Assembly: GCA_032622095.1 (NCBI GenBank)
Contig: CP136065.1
Coordinates: 60,819,094 to 60,883,093 of the forward strand
Direction of reading: 5' to 3'
Source of the DNA: Siphonodentalium dalli
Taxonomy: Eukaryota; Mollusca; Scaphopoda; Gadilida; Siphonodentaliidae
Length of the DNA: 64,000 nt
Under the pieces are notes generated by a model. That model was given only the letters and a program-made list of their open reading frames with translations, was not told where the DNA came from and made no database searches. Positions within the stretch are counted from its first letter, which is position 1, and each line of letters opens with the position of its first letter. The position numbers and the translations under genes are program-made. Shown here piece by piece: positions 24,514 to 36,975 of the stretch.

Positions 24514-24614
24514 AGATAATGACCCAGTGAAGTGTATGAGACCAAATAATCACCCCCGTCGCTTCGCGGCCTTGTGTGATTATTTGGCCTCAGACACTTC
24601 ACTCAGTCACTATC
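24514..24614. repeat. hairpin, ~39-bp arms with GC-rich loop
   Basis: The arms contain CAAATAATCAC and GTGATTATTTGG, plus GTGAAGTGT against ACACTTCAC. The loop is CCCCGTCGCTTCGCGGCCTT, markedly more GC-rich than the surroundings. Five or six mismatches over the arms. Confidence 0.8.
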
Positions 24615-27457
24615 CTTTACATAATATACAGATTAATGCAATAGGGAATAATACTCATCTAAGTATAAGGTCAATGTCCCTTTTCGGAATGTACCTGAAG
24701 CTCTATAATATACCTATTAAAGTACTTAGAATAATTTTGCACAACAAGTGTATGCACTAGCATGGCGGATTCCAGAGTACTTAAAAGCCCACTTAATTTT
24801 CGAACACCCAGATCATATTATATAAAATATATGCTATATTATATACCATTTGAAAAAGGAACTCCAAACCATTTTATTATCAACTTATCCGGTGTAATAA
24901 ACTGTGAACATGATGTTTTTGTTGAGATACTGACGTGTTTTATGTGCTTAAGTTTCATCTGGATTGTACTGCAAAGGCTAATCTTTTCAATGTAAGGGGA
25001 ATAACTCTATAAATCAGTTTTAATTTTGTTGCATTTTGGGAGCCAAACGGGGGAAATGTTTCTATGATTTCAGCTATTTTCTATGATTACTCTATGGGTA
25101 CCTTCTGAGACACAATCGTTCCGAATGTAGTATTTTAGTCATATCTTATCACGGTGGGGAATCGCGTGGTTTCGAGGTTGGTGAGTACCACGCATTCAAA
25201 ATGTGCAAACTCACACAAACATAATATACGAGGTACTGATACAAATCATATTTTGACTATTACGAGCTTATGCACTGTCGGATACCCGTTTATGTTCGGA
25301 CATTCCAAGATGGCGGCGCCCACTAAAGCAGATAAACGGTAAGTGTATATATTGTCTCCAAGCAGCAATCAACGACATCTTTTGGTGATACACCTTGAAA
25401 CAGTTATGTAGGAATTTGTATGCCCAACACATACGTAACACGCCTTTCGCATGACAGGCATGTGAATTGTTGTATTTGGCGTGTCAAGTCGTCATAATTT
25501 TTCGAAATTTTATCGATGCGGCGAAATGTTCGCTTTTTCGTATTTTTCTGGCCCTGGGCTCATGCATCCGCAAATTTATCTATTGTTGTGGGTAGATTAG
25601 GTCACCACACATCTTCGGAATGCAAAACCGGCGATATTTTTATTGTCTAACTCCGAAAAACGACCTTTGAAAATTTCAAAATGTTCAGGTTCGGATTCGC
25701 AACATTCGCGATGATTTTGTTCAGGTTCAGACACAATTTTCGTTCAGGTTCGGACAAATTTGGTTCAGGTTTGGACACTTTTAGTTCAGGTTCGGACGCA
25801 TCAAAACCTTACCTATAAATGACATGCCGAGGTGCAGTCGCGATCTTATTGTGCGTGTTATTAACGAACAGGCATTGTTAATTTGTTCTAACTAAATATG
25901 TCAGCTGAAATTTCCAAATATAGGTGGTAAATTCTCCGAATTAATGGGATAAAAGCCACAGTTGAATATTCTCGAGCAATGTCTGCTATAAACCAGCTAG
26001 TGGGAATTATTACATTTTACATATGAGCAACAGTGGTATTATTACTTATCTTCTGAAATATCGGGGATACATGGATATTTAATACCTGGTTCTCGATTTT
26101 TAACCCCGAGGCGGAGCCAAGGGTTTTCAAAAAGAGACATCCGTGTATTAAATCTCCTAGTACCCCACGATGTTGGCGGAGCTAACGATTTTGTCCCACA
26201 TCAATAGCTACCATGTGGTGTGCTTTTTATAGGTTATCAGATAAATTCAGACCAATCAGCACCATGCAATAATAATAATTCAGTAGCAGACCTATCGATC
26301 CTGTTTTAGGTGACGTCAATTAAGCTCAGTGCGCTAGAACAATGTCACGATTGGTGAAACTGCTAGTTCAAGGGTAATTCATAACCACGATGTTTCACGT
26401 GCTTTTATACGCCCACTGTCAAGAGTTACGGGGACATGGTGCATGATTTAAACGTGACGTTGTTGTCAATCAGATTGTTAGTTACAACCGGGTGTGGGGA
26501 CAAGCGTTGTTTGTTATATATGTTTCCCTATGAAATCGCTGTAATTTTAAATGACATACGATGCCCTCTCTTTCGTCAGGACCTTGGCATGGATAATAAT
26601 TTTCAAACGTTATCTCACTGTAGATACTTCTGTTTAAAAAAGGGTACACAATTATTGACGCGTGTATTATCAATGGAACTACGCGAAATTCCGCGGAAGA
26701 CTGAAAGTAGTTTATTACTGCGATAAGTTCTAAAGAAAAAACAAATGATCCCGTTTTATTACGTATTCAGTTATTTGTTAATTGGGTTTCTGTGTGTAAT
26801 ATTTAACCATTGGGTAGGCACTATTCTCTTAAGCGCATGAAGGAAATTTTCCACCAAAATTTAGAGATGCTTAATTTGCCAACGGAACAGCTGATATTGT
26901 TTGCATAAGTTTCGCTACTTCGGCGTCTAAATTATTGTTTCGATAAACAAATACTTGTAGTTTTGCAGAATTGCTTACCATAAGCATAACATAAAGAGAA
27001 CACATATGGTTTCTCGAATAATATATTCCTGAAATATCGCCGCTCGTGAAGATTCGCATATTGCAGGTATTATTCGGCAAACCATAGGTATTCTCTATGT
27101 TCGCATAGTGCTGAATAGAACGCAACATGTTCGGGCTCTAATTAATAGTCCTGCATAATAGTCGTGTGACAATTGGTTAACTTGTAACTGGATTCAACAT
27201 TTAGAAATGAGGCAAAACACATAAGGCTTATATATTGAAAAGAATATGTTTCGAGTGAATACCCAAATATATCATCCTCGTATTGATACAAAACATAGTA
27301 TATATTGTCTATCTATCAGCAAGTGTTTATGGGCAAATTGTGGGAAGAGATATATAATCACATTCATCTAACAAAATAAAGTTACTGTTCATGGCTCGTT
27401 TCTGCGCTTCATGTCTGGGAATATATTGTTAACAGAGACTGGGGGTATATACATCAT

Positions 27458-27547
27458 TACACGGCTTGTTGAGGGGGGATCGCCTCGGGGGATACGCGCC
27501 TCTATCGGGGCATATACACACAGTATCCCCCTCAAAAAGCCGTGTAA
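27458..27547. repeat. GC-rich hairpin inside the foldback spacer
   Basis: TTACACGGCTTGTTGAGGGG faces CCCCTCAAAAAGCCGTGTAA inverted, with a loop of about 43 bases that is itself G- and C-rich (CCTCGGGGGATACGCGCC). Confidence 0.8.
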
Positions 27548-30262
27548 CTTATATTATGGACAGTTAGTGCTCATCTGCGTGCGGCGACCTTCGTGGCATC
27601 GTATGTGGGTGTGGAGGGGAATCACGTGATCGCATACATCTCACACGCATAAAATAAGAAAGTCCGCCCAAATTATTCACGAGTGGGATAAAACCATGCC
27701 TCGTGTTCCCAATTTATCGTTTCTTTTACGAATGGAAGATAACCAAATGCACAAATACGCAATAAGAACGCGACTGTACCTCGGCGTGTCATTTTTATGC
27801 GAAGTTTTTGAATTCGTCCGAACCTGAACCAAATTTGTCCGAACCTGAACGAAAATTGTGTCTGAACCTGAACAAAATCATCGCGAATGTTGCGAATCCG
27901 AACCTGAACATTTTGAAAAAATCGAGAACCAGGTATTAAATATCCATGTATCCCCGATATTTCAGAAGATAAGTAATAATACCACTGTTGCTCATATGTA
28001 AAATGTAATAATTCCCACTAGCTGGTTTATAGCAGACATTGCTCGAGAATATTCAACTGTGGCTTTTATCCCATTAATTCGGAGAATTTACCACCTATAT
28101 TTGGAAATTTCAGCTGACATATTTAGTTATAACAAATTAACAATGCCTGTTCGTTAATAACACGCACAATAAGATCGCGACTGCACCTCGGCATGTCATT
28201 TATAGGTAAGGTTTTGATGCGTCCGAACCTGAACTAAAAGTGTCCGAACCTGAACCAAATTTGTCCGAACCTGAACGAAAATTGTGTCTGAACCTGAACA
28301 AAATCATCGCGAATGTTGCGAATCCGAACCTGAACATTTTGAAATTTTCAAAGGTCGTTTTTCGGAGTTAGACAATAAAAATATCGCCGGTTTTGCATTC
28401 CGAAGATGTGTGGTGACCTAATCTACCCACAACAATAGATAAATTTGCGGATGCATGAGCCCAGGGCCAGAAAAATACGAAAAAGCGAACATTTCGCCGC
28501 CTCGATAAAATTTCGAAAAATTATGACGATTGACACGCCAAATACAACAATTCACATGCCTGTCATGCGAAAGGCGTGTTACGTATGTGTTGGGCATACC
28601 AATTCCTACATAACTGATTCAAGGTGTATCACCAAAGATGTCGTTGATTGCTGTTTGGAGACAATATATACACTTACCGTTTATCTGCTCACAGGAGCTT
28701 GGAATTTGGTCAAAACCACTCTTTTATTGGCGGAACCACCACCCGGGACCAAAGGTCACGGAAGGAACGAAACAGAAAATTGTTGCCACCTATTTTGAAC
28801 TCAACTGTATTCCTACAAAAAATATATTTTCACTAAAAACTTTTGGTACCTCTTACACCTTAGATGCCAATCTACAACATTCCATAGGTATATTTTTCCA
28901 GTTCTTCGAAAACCTCACTTTATTTCGGTAATGTATTGTAAATTCACCAACGAACACAAATCTGCGACACCTACATCACCCGTTTTAGAATCTGAATGAC
29001 AAATGGCACAAAACCATTTTTCCGGAATAACAAAGTCGGAACGAAATAAAATCGAAACCTAAATTTATGGCCCGCGATTTGAAAGTGCGTGCGGTTTTCG
29101 AACTTAGGCGCCAGAAAACTTAAATCTGTTTATGTTTGCGTCATACTATGCTCATTTTTGAAGATCTAATCCTGATGTTTTGTGCATTTTCCTGAAAATT
29201 TCTGTATTTTTCTGTGTCTGCTGTTCTTCATTAGACTGAATGGTAATTTGTACATATATTTCATATTTAATTTATTTCTATTTATGGCACGACCACCTGG
29301 TATTGTTTTTTTCTTCTTGTTTTATGTTCGTTATGTACAGGTAGGCCTATATGTACTACTTGACTTTGTAATGCTACTGGTTGCAATGATTGGTCATACC
29401 GGGACCCAAACTCTCTAGCTCCCTCTCTCTCTCATAGGAGCTTGTGTCGCGCTCCGTTGTATAGGCCTAAAATATCCATCATATAATAGTAATAGTAATC
29501 AACCAACTGATTACTGGTCGAATATCACGAAGTAGAAGAAAAAGATATATAGACTCACGGGGAGGCCTGGTATATATGCCTATGTATGAAGCGATTCCTC
29601 TGTGCGTTTTGGTGCAGATTCGTTGCCAGAATATCTTAATTATTTCCACATCAAATGCTGTTTTTTACTAGTTCTGACGAACAAATATATGTCTTAGTTG
29701 ATGAGAGAAGACATTTTTCTTGAGTTAGGTAACGATATTGGCCATGCATATATAGAACGAGTGTTTAGTTTCGCGAAATTCAAATTTGTCAATGTAGGGT
29801 ACAAAAACTCGCCATTAATATGCCAAATACAGTAACAAAATGTAATAAGATTCTTTAATGTAAGAGCACAAAATTAACCTGCGTATTCTTCACAGTATAC
29901 GTTTTATTTGTGCGTTTGCAAGTTGTATATAATACAAACTGGTTTACCGAATAACTAGTTTATAAATTTGAGTTAGTGATAAACTCGCTAACATAAATTT
30001 TATTTAATAAGCAACTATAAGTATTGTCAACTGTACCTGTACCAGGATCTATAAATAGTATACGTCACTCGTGACTCGCGTGACGTAACGAATCAGCACC
30101 AAAACTCTCAAAGAATGGCTTTATGCATATGATTATATAGCCTGTGCTCGTGAATTGGAAATTCAATTTTTAAATTCAAGACAGCTAGCCACCATCGGCA
30201 TTGTTTTAATCAAAATCAAAAATACCAAACAAATATTAAAAACATTACTTAATGTAACTTTC

Positions 30263-30732
30263 GCTGATGGGGTCACTGTCACAAGGCTCCGCGATCCGAT
30301 CACATTCGTAGCCAGGTTTTTTAATCGATCACAAATGTAGCCAGCTTTTCTATGGCGATCACATTTGTAGCCAGCTTTTCATATTCAGGCGAGCCTCAAT
30401 GAACACGATCAGGTTAATCTAATTTTTCTGAGTTGATGGATGAAAACAACTTGAATTTAGTTTTGATATAAGTTCATTTATAACCTAATGTTTCGGATCA
30501 ATGTCGTTGGAATGCTCGAATTATATTCCAAAATAAGTTGATAAACGAAGTCAGTTTTGGAGCATGACGTCGACATTTTAGTCACGAACGTGATGACGTC
30601 ATATTTCGGGCAATATAAACCACGAATTAGAAAAGCTGACTACGAATGTGATCGCCGGTGAAATAAGCTGGCTACACTGGCTACGAATGTGACCGTCACT
30701 GACCGGAGTCTTGTGACAATGACCCCATCGGC
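30263..30732. mobile_element. 470-bp nested element with exact 9-bp duplication (MULE/foldback type)
   Basis: GTAACTTTC occurs exactly at 30254-30262 and 30733-30741. The ends GCTGATGGGGTCACTGTCAC and GCCGATGGGGTCATTGTCAC (inverted) match closely. Inside, a unit with GATCACATTTGTAGCCAGCT is repeated three times on the left and appears inverted on the right. A 9-bp duplication with long composite ends is typical of Mutator-like or Foldback elements. Confidence 0.88.
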
Positions 30733-30754
30733 GTAACTTTCATGGTCGATGAAA

Positions 30755-31400
30755 CGAGTGGCTGAAATCCGACGGCGGCCATGTTTCTATGACTAATTAC
30801 ACGACGATCGCACCAATGTTACAGTCTCTAGCAATGATTCGTTCTCATTTTGATACCAATGTCATGACCCATGAACAATTTAACGATGATCGGTTCATCG
30901 ACATAGGCCTAGGCTCTAGACAGTGTTATTGATTTAATTATATATGCGGTGTTGTCGCTGAAATCCGACGGCGGCCATGTTTCTTTGAGAATTCACAGCA
31001 AAATGACTCGTTCCCATCTATATGTCAATGTCAACCTCCGTGACAAATTTAATTATGATCGGACCAACACTGCGACCTCTTGCCCACGGTGCTAAATGAT
31101 GCAATTTTGAAATCCAAGATGGCTGTTGGCGGCCATTTTTTTCATGCAAATAAGCCCAAAATGACTCGGTGTCGTCTATATATCAATGTCATGATCGATG
31201 AACAATTTCGTGATGATATAGGAGCATCGACACAGGCTCTAGGCTGTGTAATTGATTAAGATTTATCTAGTATTATCACTTAAATCCACGATGGCTGCAA
31301 GTGGCCATATTTTTATGCAAATGAGCCCAAAATAATTCGTTCCCATCTAGACGCCAATGTTATCATCCATCAAAAAGTTCATGATGATCAGTGCATCGGT
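30755..31400. repeat. four diverged tandem repeats of ~160-195 bp
   Basis: Each unit starts with a TGAAATCC-ACGGCGGCCATGTTT-like block (near 30760, 30957, 31108 and 31280), followed by AAAATGACTCGTTCCCATCT, a TCAATGTCATGA block and GATGATCGGTTCATCGACA. They lie inside the 3.14-kb long-TIR element. Confidence 0.8.
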
Positions 31401-32001
31401 ACGGTCATGTAATAAACATGTAATCAGCAGCTATGTTCGAAATTATAAACGGTACTTTCATGCTACCCGTCTCCGGATCATAGTTTTAAAGTTTCCGCAT
31501 ATTTTGGTACCAGTTCCGCTACTCAGATTCTAGAACGGGTGATGTAGGTGTCGCAGATTTGTGTTCGTTGGTGAATTTACAATACATTACCGAAATAAAG
31601 TGAGGTTTTCGAAGAACTGGAAAAATATACCTATGGAATGTTGTAGATTGGCATCTAAGGTGTAAGAGGTACCAAAAGTTTTTAGTGAAAATATATTTTT
31701 TGTAGGAATACAGTTGAGTTCAAAATAGGTGGCAACAATTTTCTGTTTCGTTCCTTCCGTGACCTTTGGTCCCGGGTGGTGGTTCCGCCAATAAAAGAGT
31801 GGTTTTGACCAAATTCCAAGCTCCTGTGATCTGCTTTAGTGGCCACCGCCATCTTGGAATGTCCGAACCTAAACGGGTATCCGACAGTGATATGAGGCTA
31901 GTTTATTTTTAAAACTTTGGGCAGAATGTTGGAGCAAACAACTGAGTTTGGACACAAATTATGTACCAGTATAGCATATGTTCGTAGCTGCCGAAATACT
32001 A

Positions 32002-32441
32002 TCTCATATATATTTGGAAGACCTCTGTCTGTCTGTCTGTCTGTATGTCTGTATGTCATTTATACAAATCTACGATTCTCGACCGATCGGGACGAAACTT
32101 GGTACGTGTGTGTAGTTTGACCAGGCGGTCGTCGTTGTCGTATTGGCGAGCCCGTGTGGCGGCCGCTTCGCACATGCGCAGACGAGATCTCGGAAACGGG
32201 TGGAACTATCGACTTGAAATTTGCTATGTGAATGTATCTTGCCCCGGATACGAATTTTGTCGGGTCGCCGAGCCCGTGCGATGCCAGCTTCGCGCGTGCG
32301 CAGACGAGATCTCGGAAACGGGTAGAGCTATCGACTTGAAATTTGGTTTTTGAATAGCCCGGACAACGTCGGGCTGGGTGGAGCTATCGACTTGAAATTT
32401 GGTTTTTGAATAGCCCGGACAACGTCGGGCTCATCGGCTAG
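32002..32441 (+). mobile_element. Helitron copy A of NRF1-motif family
   Basis: It starts A|TCTCATATATATTTGGAAGA, then has (GTCT)n, the phrase CGATCGGGACGAAACTTGGT, and one and a half ~125-bp core repeats. It ends with the hairpin GCCCGGACAACGTCGGGC and CTCATCGGCTAG|T. The terminal features are those of Helitrons; core repeats plus a GTCT microsatellite resemble the Pearl/HINE elements known from molluscs. No coding capacity. Confidence 0.82.
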
Positions 32442-32455
32442 TATAATATATATCA

Positions 32456-32961
32456 CTAGCCGATGAGCCCGACGTTGTCCGGGCTATTCAAAAATCAAAT
32501 TTCAAGTCGATAGCTCCACCTGTTTCCGAGATCTGGTCTGCGCATGCGCGAAGCTGGCTTCGCACGGGCTCGGCGACCCGATAAAATTCGTATCCGAGGC
32601 AAGATACATTCACATAGCAAATTTCAAGTCGATAGCTCCAATGGTTTCCGAGATCTGGTCTGCGCATGCGCCTAGATGGCGTCGCACGGGGTCGGCGACC
32701 CGATAAAATTCGTATCCGGGGCAATATACATTTACATAGCAAATTTCAAGTCGATAGCTCCATTCGTTTCCGAGATCTCGTTTGAGCATGCGCTTCACGG
32801 GCGTCGCACGGGCTCGCCAATACGACGACGACGACCGCCTGGTCAAACTACACACACGTACCAAGTTTCGTCCCGATCGGTCGAGAATCGTAGATTTGTA
32901 TAAATGACATACATACAGACAAACTTACAGACAGACAGAGGTCTTCAAAATATATATGAGA
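32456..32961 (-). mobile_element. Helitron copy B
   Basis: Same family as copy A in inverse orientation; the two 3' CTAG ends face each other across only 14 bp (32442-32455). Three core repeats each contain TGCGCATGCGC or a variant. Its 5' TCTC end (32961) touches the 3' CTAG of copy C with no base between. Confidence 0.82.
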
Positions 32962-33512
32962 CTAGCCGATGAGCCCGACGTTGTCCGGGCTATTCGACCC
33001 GATAAAATTCGTATCCGGGGCAAGATACATTCACATACCAAATTTCAAGTCGATAGCTCCACCCGTTTCCGAGATCTCGTCTGCGCATGCGCAAAGCAGG
33101 CGTCGCACGGGCTCGGCGACCCGATAAAATTCGTATCCGGGGCAAGATACATTCACACCCCAAATTTCAAGTCGATAGCTCAACCCGTTTCCGAGATCTG
33201 GTCTGCGCATGCGCGAAGCTGGCGTCGCACGGGCTCGGCGACCCGATACAATTTGTACCCGGCGCAAGATACATTCACATAGCAAATTTCAAGTCGATAG
33301 CTCAACCCGTTCCCGAGATCTCGTCTGCGCATGCGCGAAGCGGGCGCCGCACGGGCTCGCCGATACGACAACGTCCACCGCCTGGTCAAACTACACACAC
33401 GTACCAAGTTTCGTCCCGATCGGTCGAGAATCGTAGATTTGTATTAATGACAGACAAACAAACAAACAAACAAACATACATACAGACAGAGGTCTTCAAA
33501 ATATATATGAGA
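32962..33512 (-). mobile_element. Helitron copy C
   Basis: Head-to-tail with B and D. Core repeats of about 123-128 bp with perfect TGCGCATGCGC sites near 33083, 33206 and 33328, then the inverse GTCT-type tract (CAAACAAACAAACATACA) and the 5' end at 33512. The 5' end abuts the 3' CTAG of copy D directly. Confidence 0.82.
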
Positions 33513-33939
33513 CTAGCCGATGAGCCCGACGTTGTCCGGGCTATTCAAAAACCAAATTTCAAGTCGATAGCTCTACCCAGCCCGACGTTGTACGGGCTAT
33601 TCAAAAACCAAATATCAAGTCGATAGCTCCACCCGTTTCCGAGATCTCGTCTGCGCATGCGCGAAGCTGGCGTCGCACGGGCTCGGCGACCCGACAAAAT
33701 TCGTATGCGGGAAAGATACATTCACATAGCAAATTTCAAGTCGATAGCTACACCCGTTTCCGAGATCTCGTCTGCGCATGCGATGCACGGGCGTCGCACG
33801 GGCTCGCCAATACGACAACGACGACCGCCTGGTCAAACTACACACACGTACCAAGTTTCGTCCCGATCGGTCGAGAATCGTAGATTTGTATCAATGACAG
33901 ACAAACATACAGACAGAGGTCTTCAAAATATATATGAGA
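33513..33939 (-). mobile_element. Helitron copy D
   Basis: Last of the head-to-tail copies; 5' end at 33939 followed by T (A on the minus strand), as expected for A/T insertion. The 3' end contains a short internal duplication of the hairpin-bearing terminus (33513-33620), so the sequence CCCGACGTTGTNCGGGCTATT appears twice. Confidence 0.82.
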
Positions 33940-36780
33940 TTATCCTTGTTTATTACATTTTTCCTCGTTTCGGCCATTTTGAATACGTGATACTCATCAA
34001 CTCGAAACCAGGTGATTCCCCACCATGTTTATGTCATAGATTGTTATTTAAACCGTATATCAAGGCACTTAAACAATAATCGTGAAATATTCGTCAAACT
34101 AGCGCTATAGGTTCGGCAATTATGCGTGTTAGGCCCAGGGATTAGCCCACTATAAGATAAAATAGATACAAATAAAGGACACATGCGGTTACCTTTCTCA
34201 TCAGCGTTAAGAAGTTACCGAATATCGGAATTGGCGGTGGTCCTTTAATGCCACGAGATTTGAACTTCGTGTGATCTTTAGTCATGTATCTGAAAGAATG
34301 TGATTAAACGTTATCTGTTAACTGGTCCATGTATGGTGCTACCAATGACATGCATTTAGACGTATACAGTCGAGTGCACCCCAACATACAAATATTTGAG
34401 GTAGATCTACCGAAAACTCACTATATACATAAGCTTGTTGTTAGTATACTTAAATGCTGATGCCGACACCAGTCTCAGGCAATATGATTGTGTCCCGTAC
34501 ACTGTAGAAACGAAGTGTATATGTATACATGAGGGAGTTAAACTCAGAGTAAAGATTCATCTAACGTTTTACTTGCGTAGAAATGCTATCATTGCAATCT
34601 CAGAGCATGCATTATACAGATTCGCAGCAAATAAGTGGTATGATTATTCATTCAAATCTCATGATCGTTAAAGTTTGCAAAATGTGCCGGTATTTGTTTT
34701 CATTCCACTGTTATATACTCTAGGGGGTATTGAAAAAAATGCATCAACGTATGCCGTTTTTTTTTGCATCTGGCAATTTCGTGGAACCACCAACTCACCC
34801 CAAACCTGCAAAAATATTTGTTTACACCCAATTTTTATACACCCACTCCTCCAATGAACCAACATCTGAGTTAGCCAGTGTATACCCCCGTGTGTGGAAC
34901 TCATACAAATGGAGAATCTTAGCTCCAAAATCTATCAGATATATATTTTCCTTTGAGTAGCCTATCAATCAGTTCATCGTCTGGCATCAACTCTGAAACC
35001 AACACTCACTGAAGATTCAATAATCACTAGATAGCAAGCAGTCGTTAATGCACTCCGTTATTTTCCATCTTGGGTTTCACTCTTTGCATGACTAAATTCT
35101 TCGACACACCCTACATACCACATTCCTTCATCCGATCGCCACTAAACCTCATATGGATATTCGGGGTGACCACTAGATTGGAGCCATCATTTTATTACAA
35201 ATTTCGTTTAAAAACACATGGCCGCTAGCAGCCTTCTTGTGTTTTTACATATTATTTCATTCCGTCAGCATACTGCAGCTGACATTTTATTAGAGAAATG
35301 TTTTGAAAATTAACAGGCATGTTCACGATCACTTCTAGATAGGAGCTATCAACTTTGAATGATATGCAATCAAAAACATTGCTGCTGGATGCCATCTTGG
35401 ATTTTATTCGCTGTATCACTAAATACTACCTTATATGCCCTGTCCAACATTTCTCCCAATTGATCCCTTGATTTTATTTTTACTCTTCGTGTTGACCTCT
35501 GGTTTTACTTAAACATTTAGACTTTCAGCATTGTTTATCGCTGGGTACACTTATGACATTATCCGCTCTCGACGTTGAGCTACATTGTCACTGACTTTCA
35601 TTAAAATATCTCATCCTTGCACGCAAGACTCATTTTTTTTCGACGTACAATAATATGTGCATTTTTATAAGGAAAGACCCAATATATTTTAGTTTGACAT
35701 TTTAAAAGCTTTTTATATTAATAAAACTGTTAGCCAAGCTGAAATCTATTATATTACGTTCCAGTCAGCTATAATATTAGCAATTTTAACAGGTATCTTC
35801 AGGACAGTATAAGAAACATAACTTGATATACATTACTGTTCTATTACATATATATGCACCATGGAGCAAGACTGGAGTGAATGACAACTCTAATCAAGAT
35901 CCTCATATGGGTCACAACTAATGTGTTTTTGCATATAGCCATATCTAAAAATGTAACAGATGTTATATTAGGGCTAATAAAGTCTTAGATTAAAAACAAT
36001 TACATGCTGGAGAAAAAGGTGGTTTCGACCACCCACCCACCACGATATACCTCCATGTAATGTTCCTACCCGCACTCCTATTACAGAACTAGATAATGTG
36101 TAACACATTACACAAATCACAAACATGTGTAGTCAACATTGTCAATATTGTAAAGTTAAGCATTGACATACATACAGTATTGAAAAATTCGTCCCACATT
36201 AACGACCACCAGATCGTACTATTACATGCCTAATTCAATATTCTCTGGCGGTCATTGGTGAGTAGCTATCCCATAGGAAATATTCAGATATAGAGGATCT
36301 TCAACGAGTTATGTTGGTATATAAGATGTATATCTTTTTATTATATGCTTCCCCATTAAATAGTGGGAAATTGCCGTGGCGTAGAGCGTTATATCCATCG
36401 CCTGGACCGACTCGATGGATAACACAATAGTATTACTTTTTCGGAGATTACTTCCGGTTTATAGCGGCGAATCACATTAAGTTTCAAAGCGTATCAATAA
36501 CAGCCGGACTATTGTTGTAATTATTGATTTTCACGGTTCATAAACTGTTATTTAATTGTTATAATGTTAACTCATTTGTTTTAATATATTCTTATCACTA
36601 AATTATGTATACATTAATTTTCTCGCATCATTTCAGAATAAAACAATGGGGACTATTTCTTATGGCGGCTATGCTCGATATTTGTCATTCGGTGGTGAGC
36701 AAATCAATTGATGGAATGTAAACAAAATGCAAATGTCGAAGCTTTCTAACAATTTGAAGTGAACTGTAGGACAAAATTAG
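33940..36780. other. no recognisable gene
   Basis: Several ORFs of 60-86 codons (for example 34435-34671 and 34668-34928) lack motifs. One GATGCCATCTTGGATTTT (near 35388) is a YY1-like site. No clear repeat structure was found apart from scattered AT-rich runs. Confidence 0.55.
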
Positions 36781-36820
36781 CAGTTTTGGTGCGGTTTATA
36801 GCGCATATAATAAAAATAAA

Positions 36821-36975
36821 ACCTACGGGTTTTGGTTGAATACCCGGATTATCTCATTAGTGGGTGCAAGGAAGTACAGAATTTCCACTCGCGGCTTGCA
36901 GCCGCTCGTGGAAATTCTGTACTTCCTTGCATCCACTCATGAGATAATTCGGGTATTCAACCAAAACTCGTAGGT
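36821..36975. repeat. near-perfect hairpin, 75-bp arms
   Basis: The arms (36821-36895 and 36901-36975) match inversely with about five mismatches; the loop is about 5 bases (TTGCA). The arms include GCAAGGAAGTACAGAATTTC and its inverse. As DNA or RNA this would form a long stem. It may be a MITE or the core of a larger foldback, since GGGGACTATTT near 36655 is inverted near 37150. Confidence 0.9.

Larger units (their letters stand above)
28690..31828. mobile_element. 3.14-kb long-TIR element with 7-bp duplication
   Basis: ATCTGCT flanks both ends (28683-28689 and 31829-31835). The terminal inverted repeats start CACAGGAGCTTGGAATTTGG and run about 306 bp (28690-28995 against 31523-31828) with few mismatches. 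The insertion point is validated because excising it rejoins the right arm of the surrounding foldback. The interior contains a nested 470-bp element and four diverged tandem repeats. No ORF above about 80 codons and no transposase motif are present, so it is non-autonomous. A 7-bp duplication is not diagnostic of one superfamily. Confidence 0.9.
25273..31889. mobile_element. large foldback element, ~830-bp arms (3.47 kb plus a 3.14-kb insertion)
   Basis: The left arm (25273-26101) is matched in inverse by 27916-28689 continued at 31829-31889. By eye the arms differ at only a few percent of positions. Both ends begin CACTGTCGGATACCCGTTT. Each arm contains the motif GTTCAGGTTCGGAC about five times. 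A further partial copy of the motif array lies at 27735-27915. The inner spacer (26102-27915) has only small ORFs (up to 96 codons) with no transposase motif. The right arm is interrupted by a second element at 28690-31828; removing it restores the inverse match. No convincing target duplication was found outside the ends. The superfamily is unknown. Confidence 0.85.

Noticed and set aside
28445-28798. 117-codon ORF across the foldback right arm and next element
   Set aside because: It spans the junction of two transposons (28689/28690), so it cannot be an ancestral gene.
32045-34079. Series of 75-179 codon ORFs with repeated RARRPDKIRI-like peptides
   Set aside because: These are frames through Helitron core repeats, present on both strands, with no Helitron protein motif.
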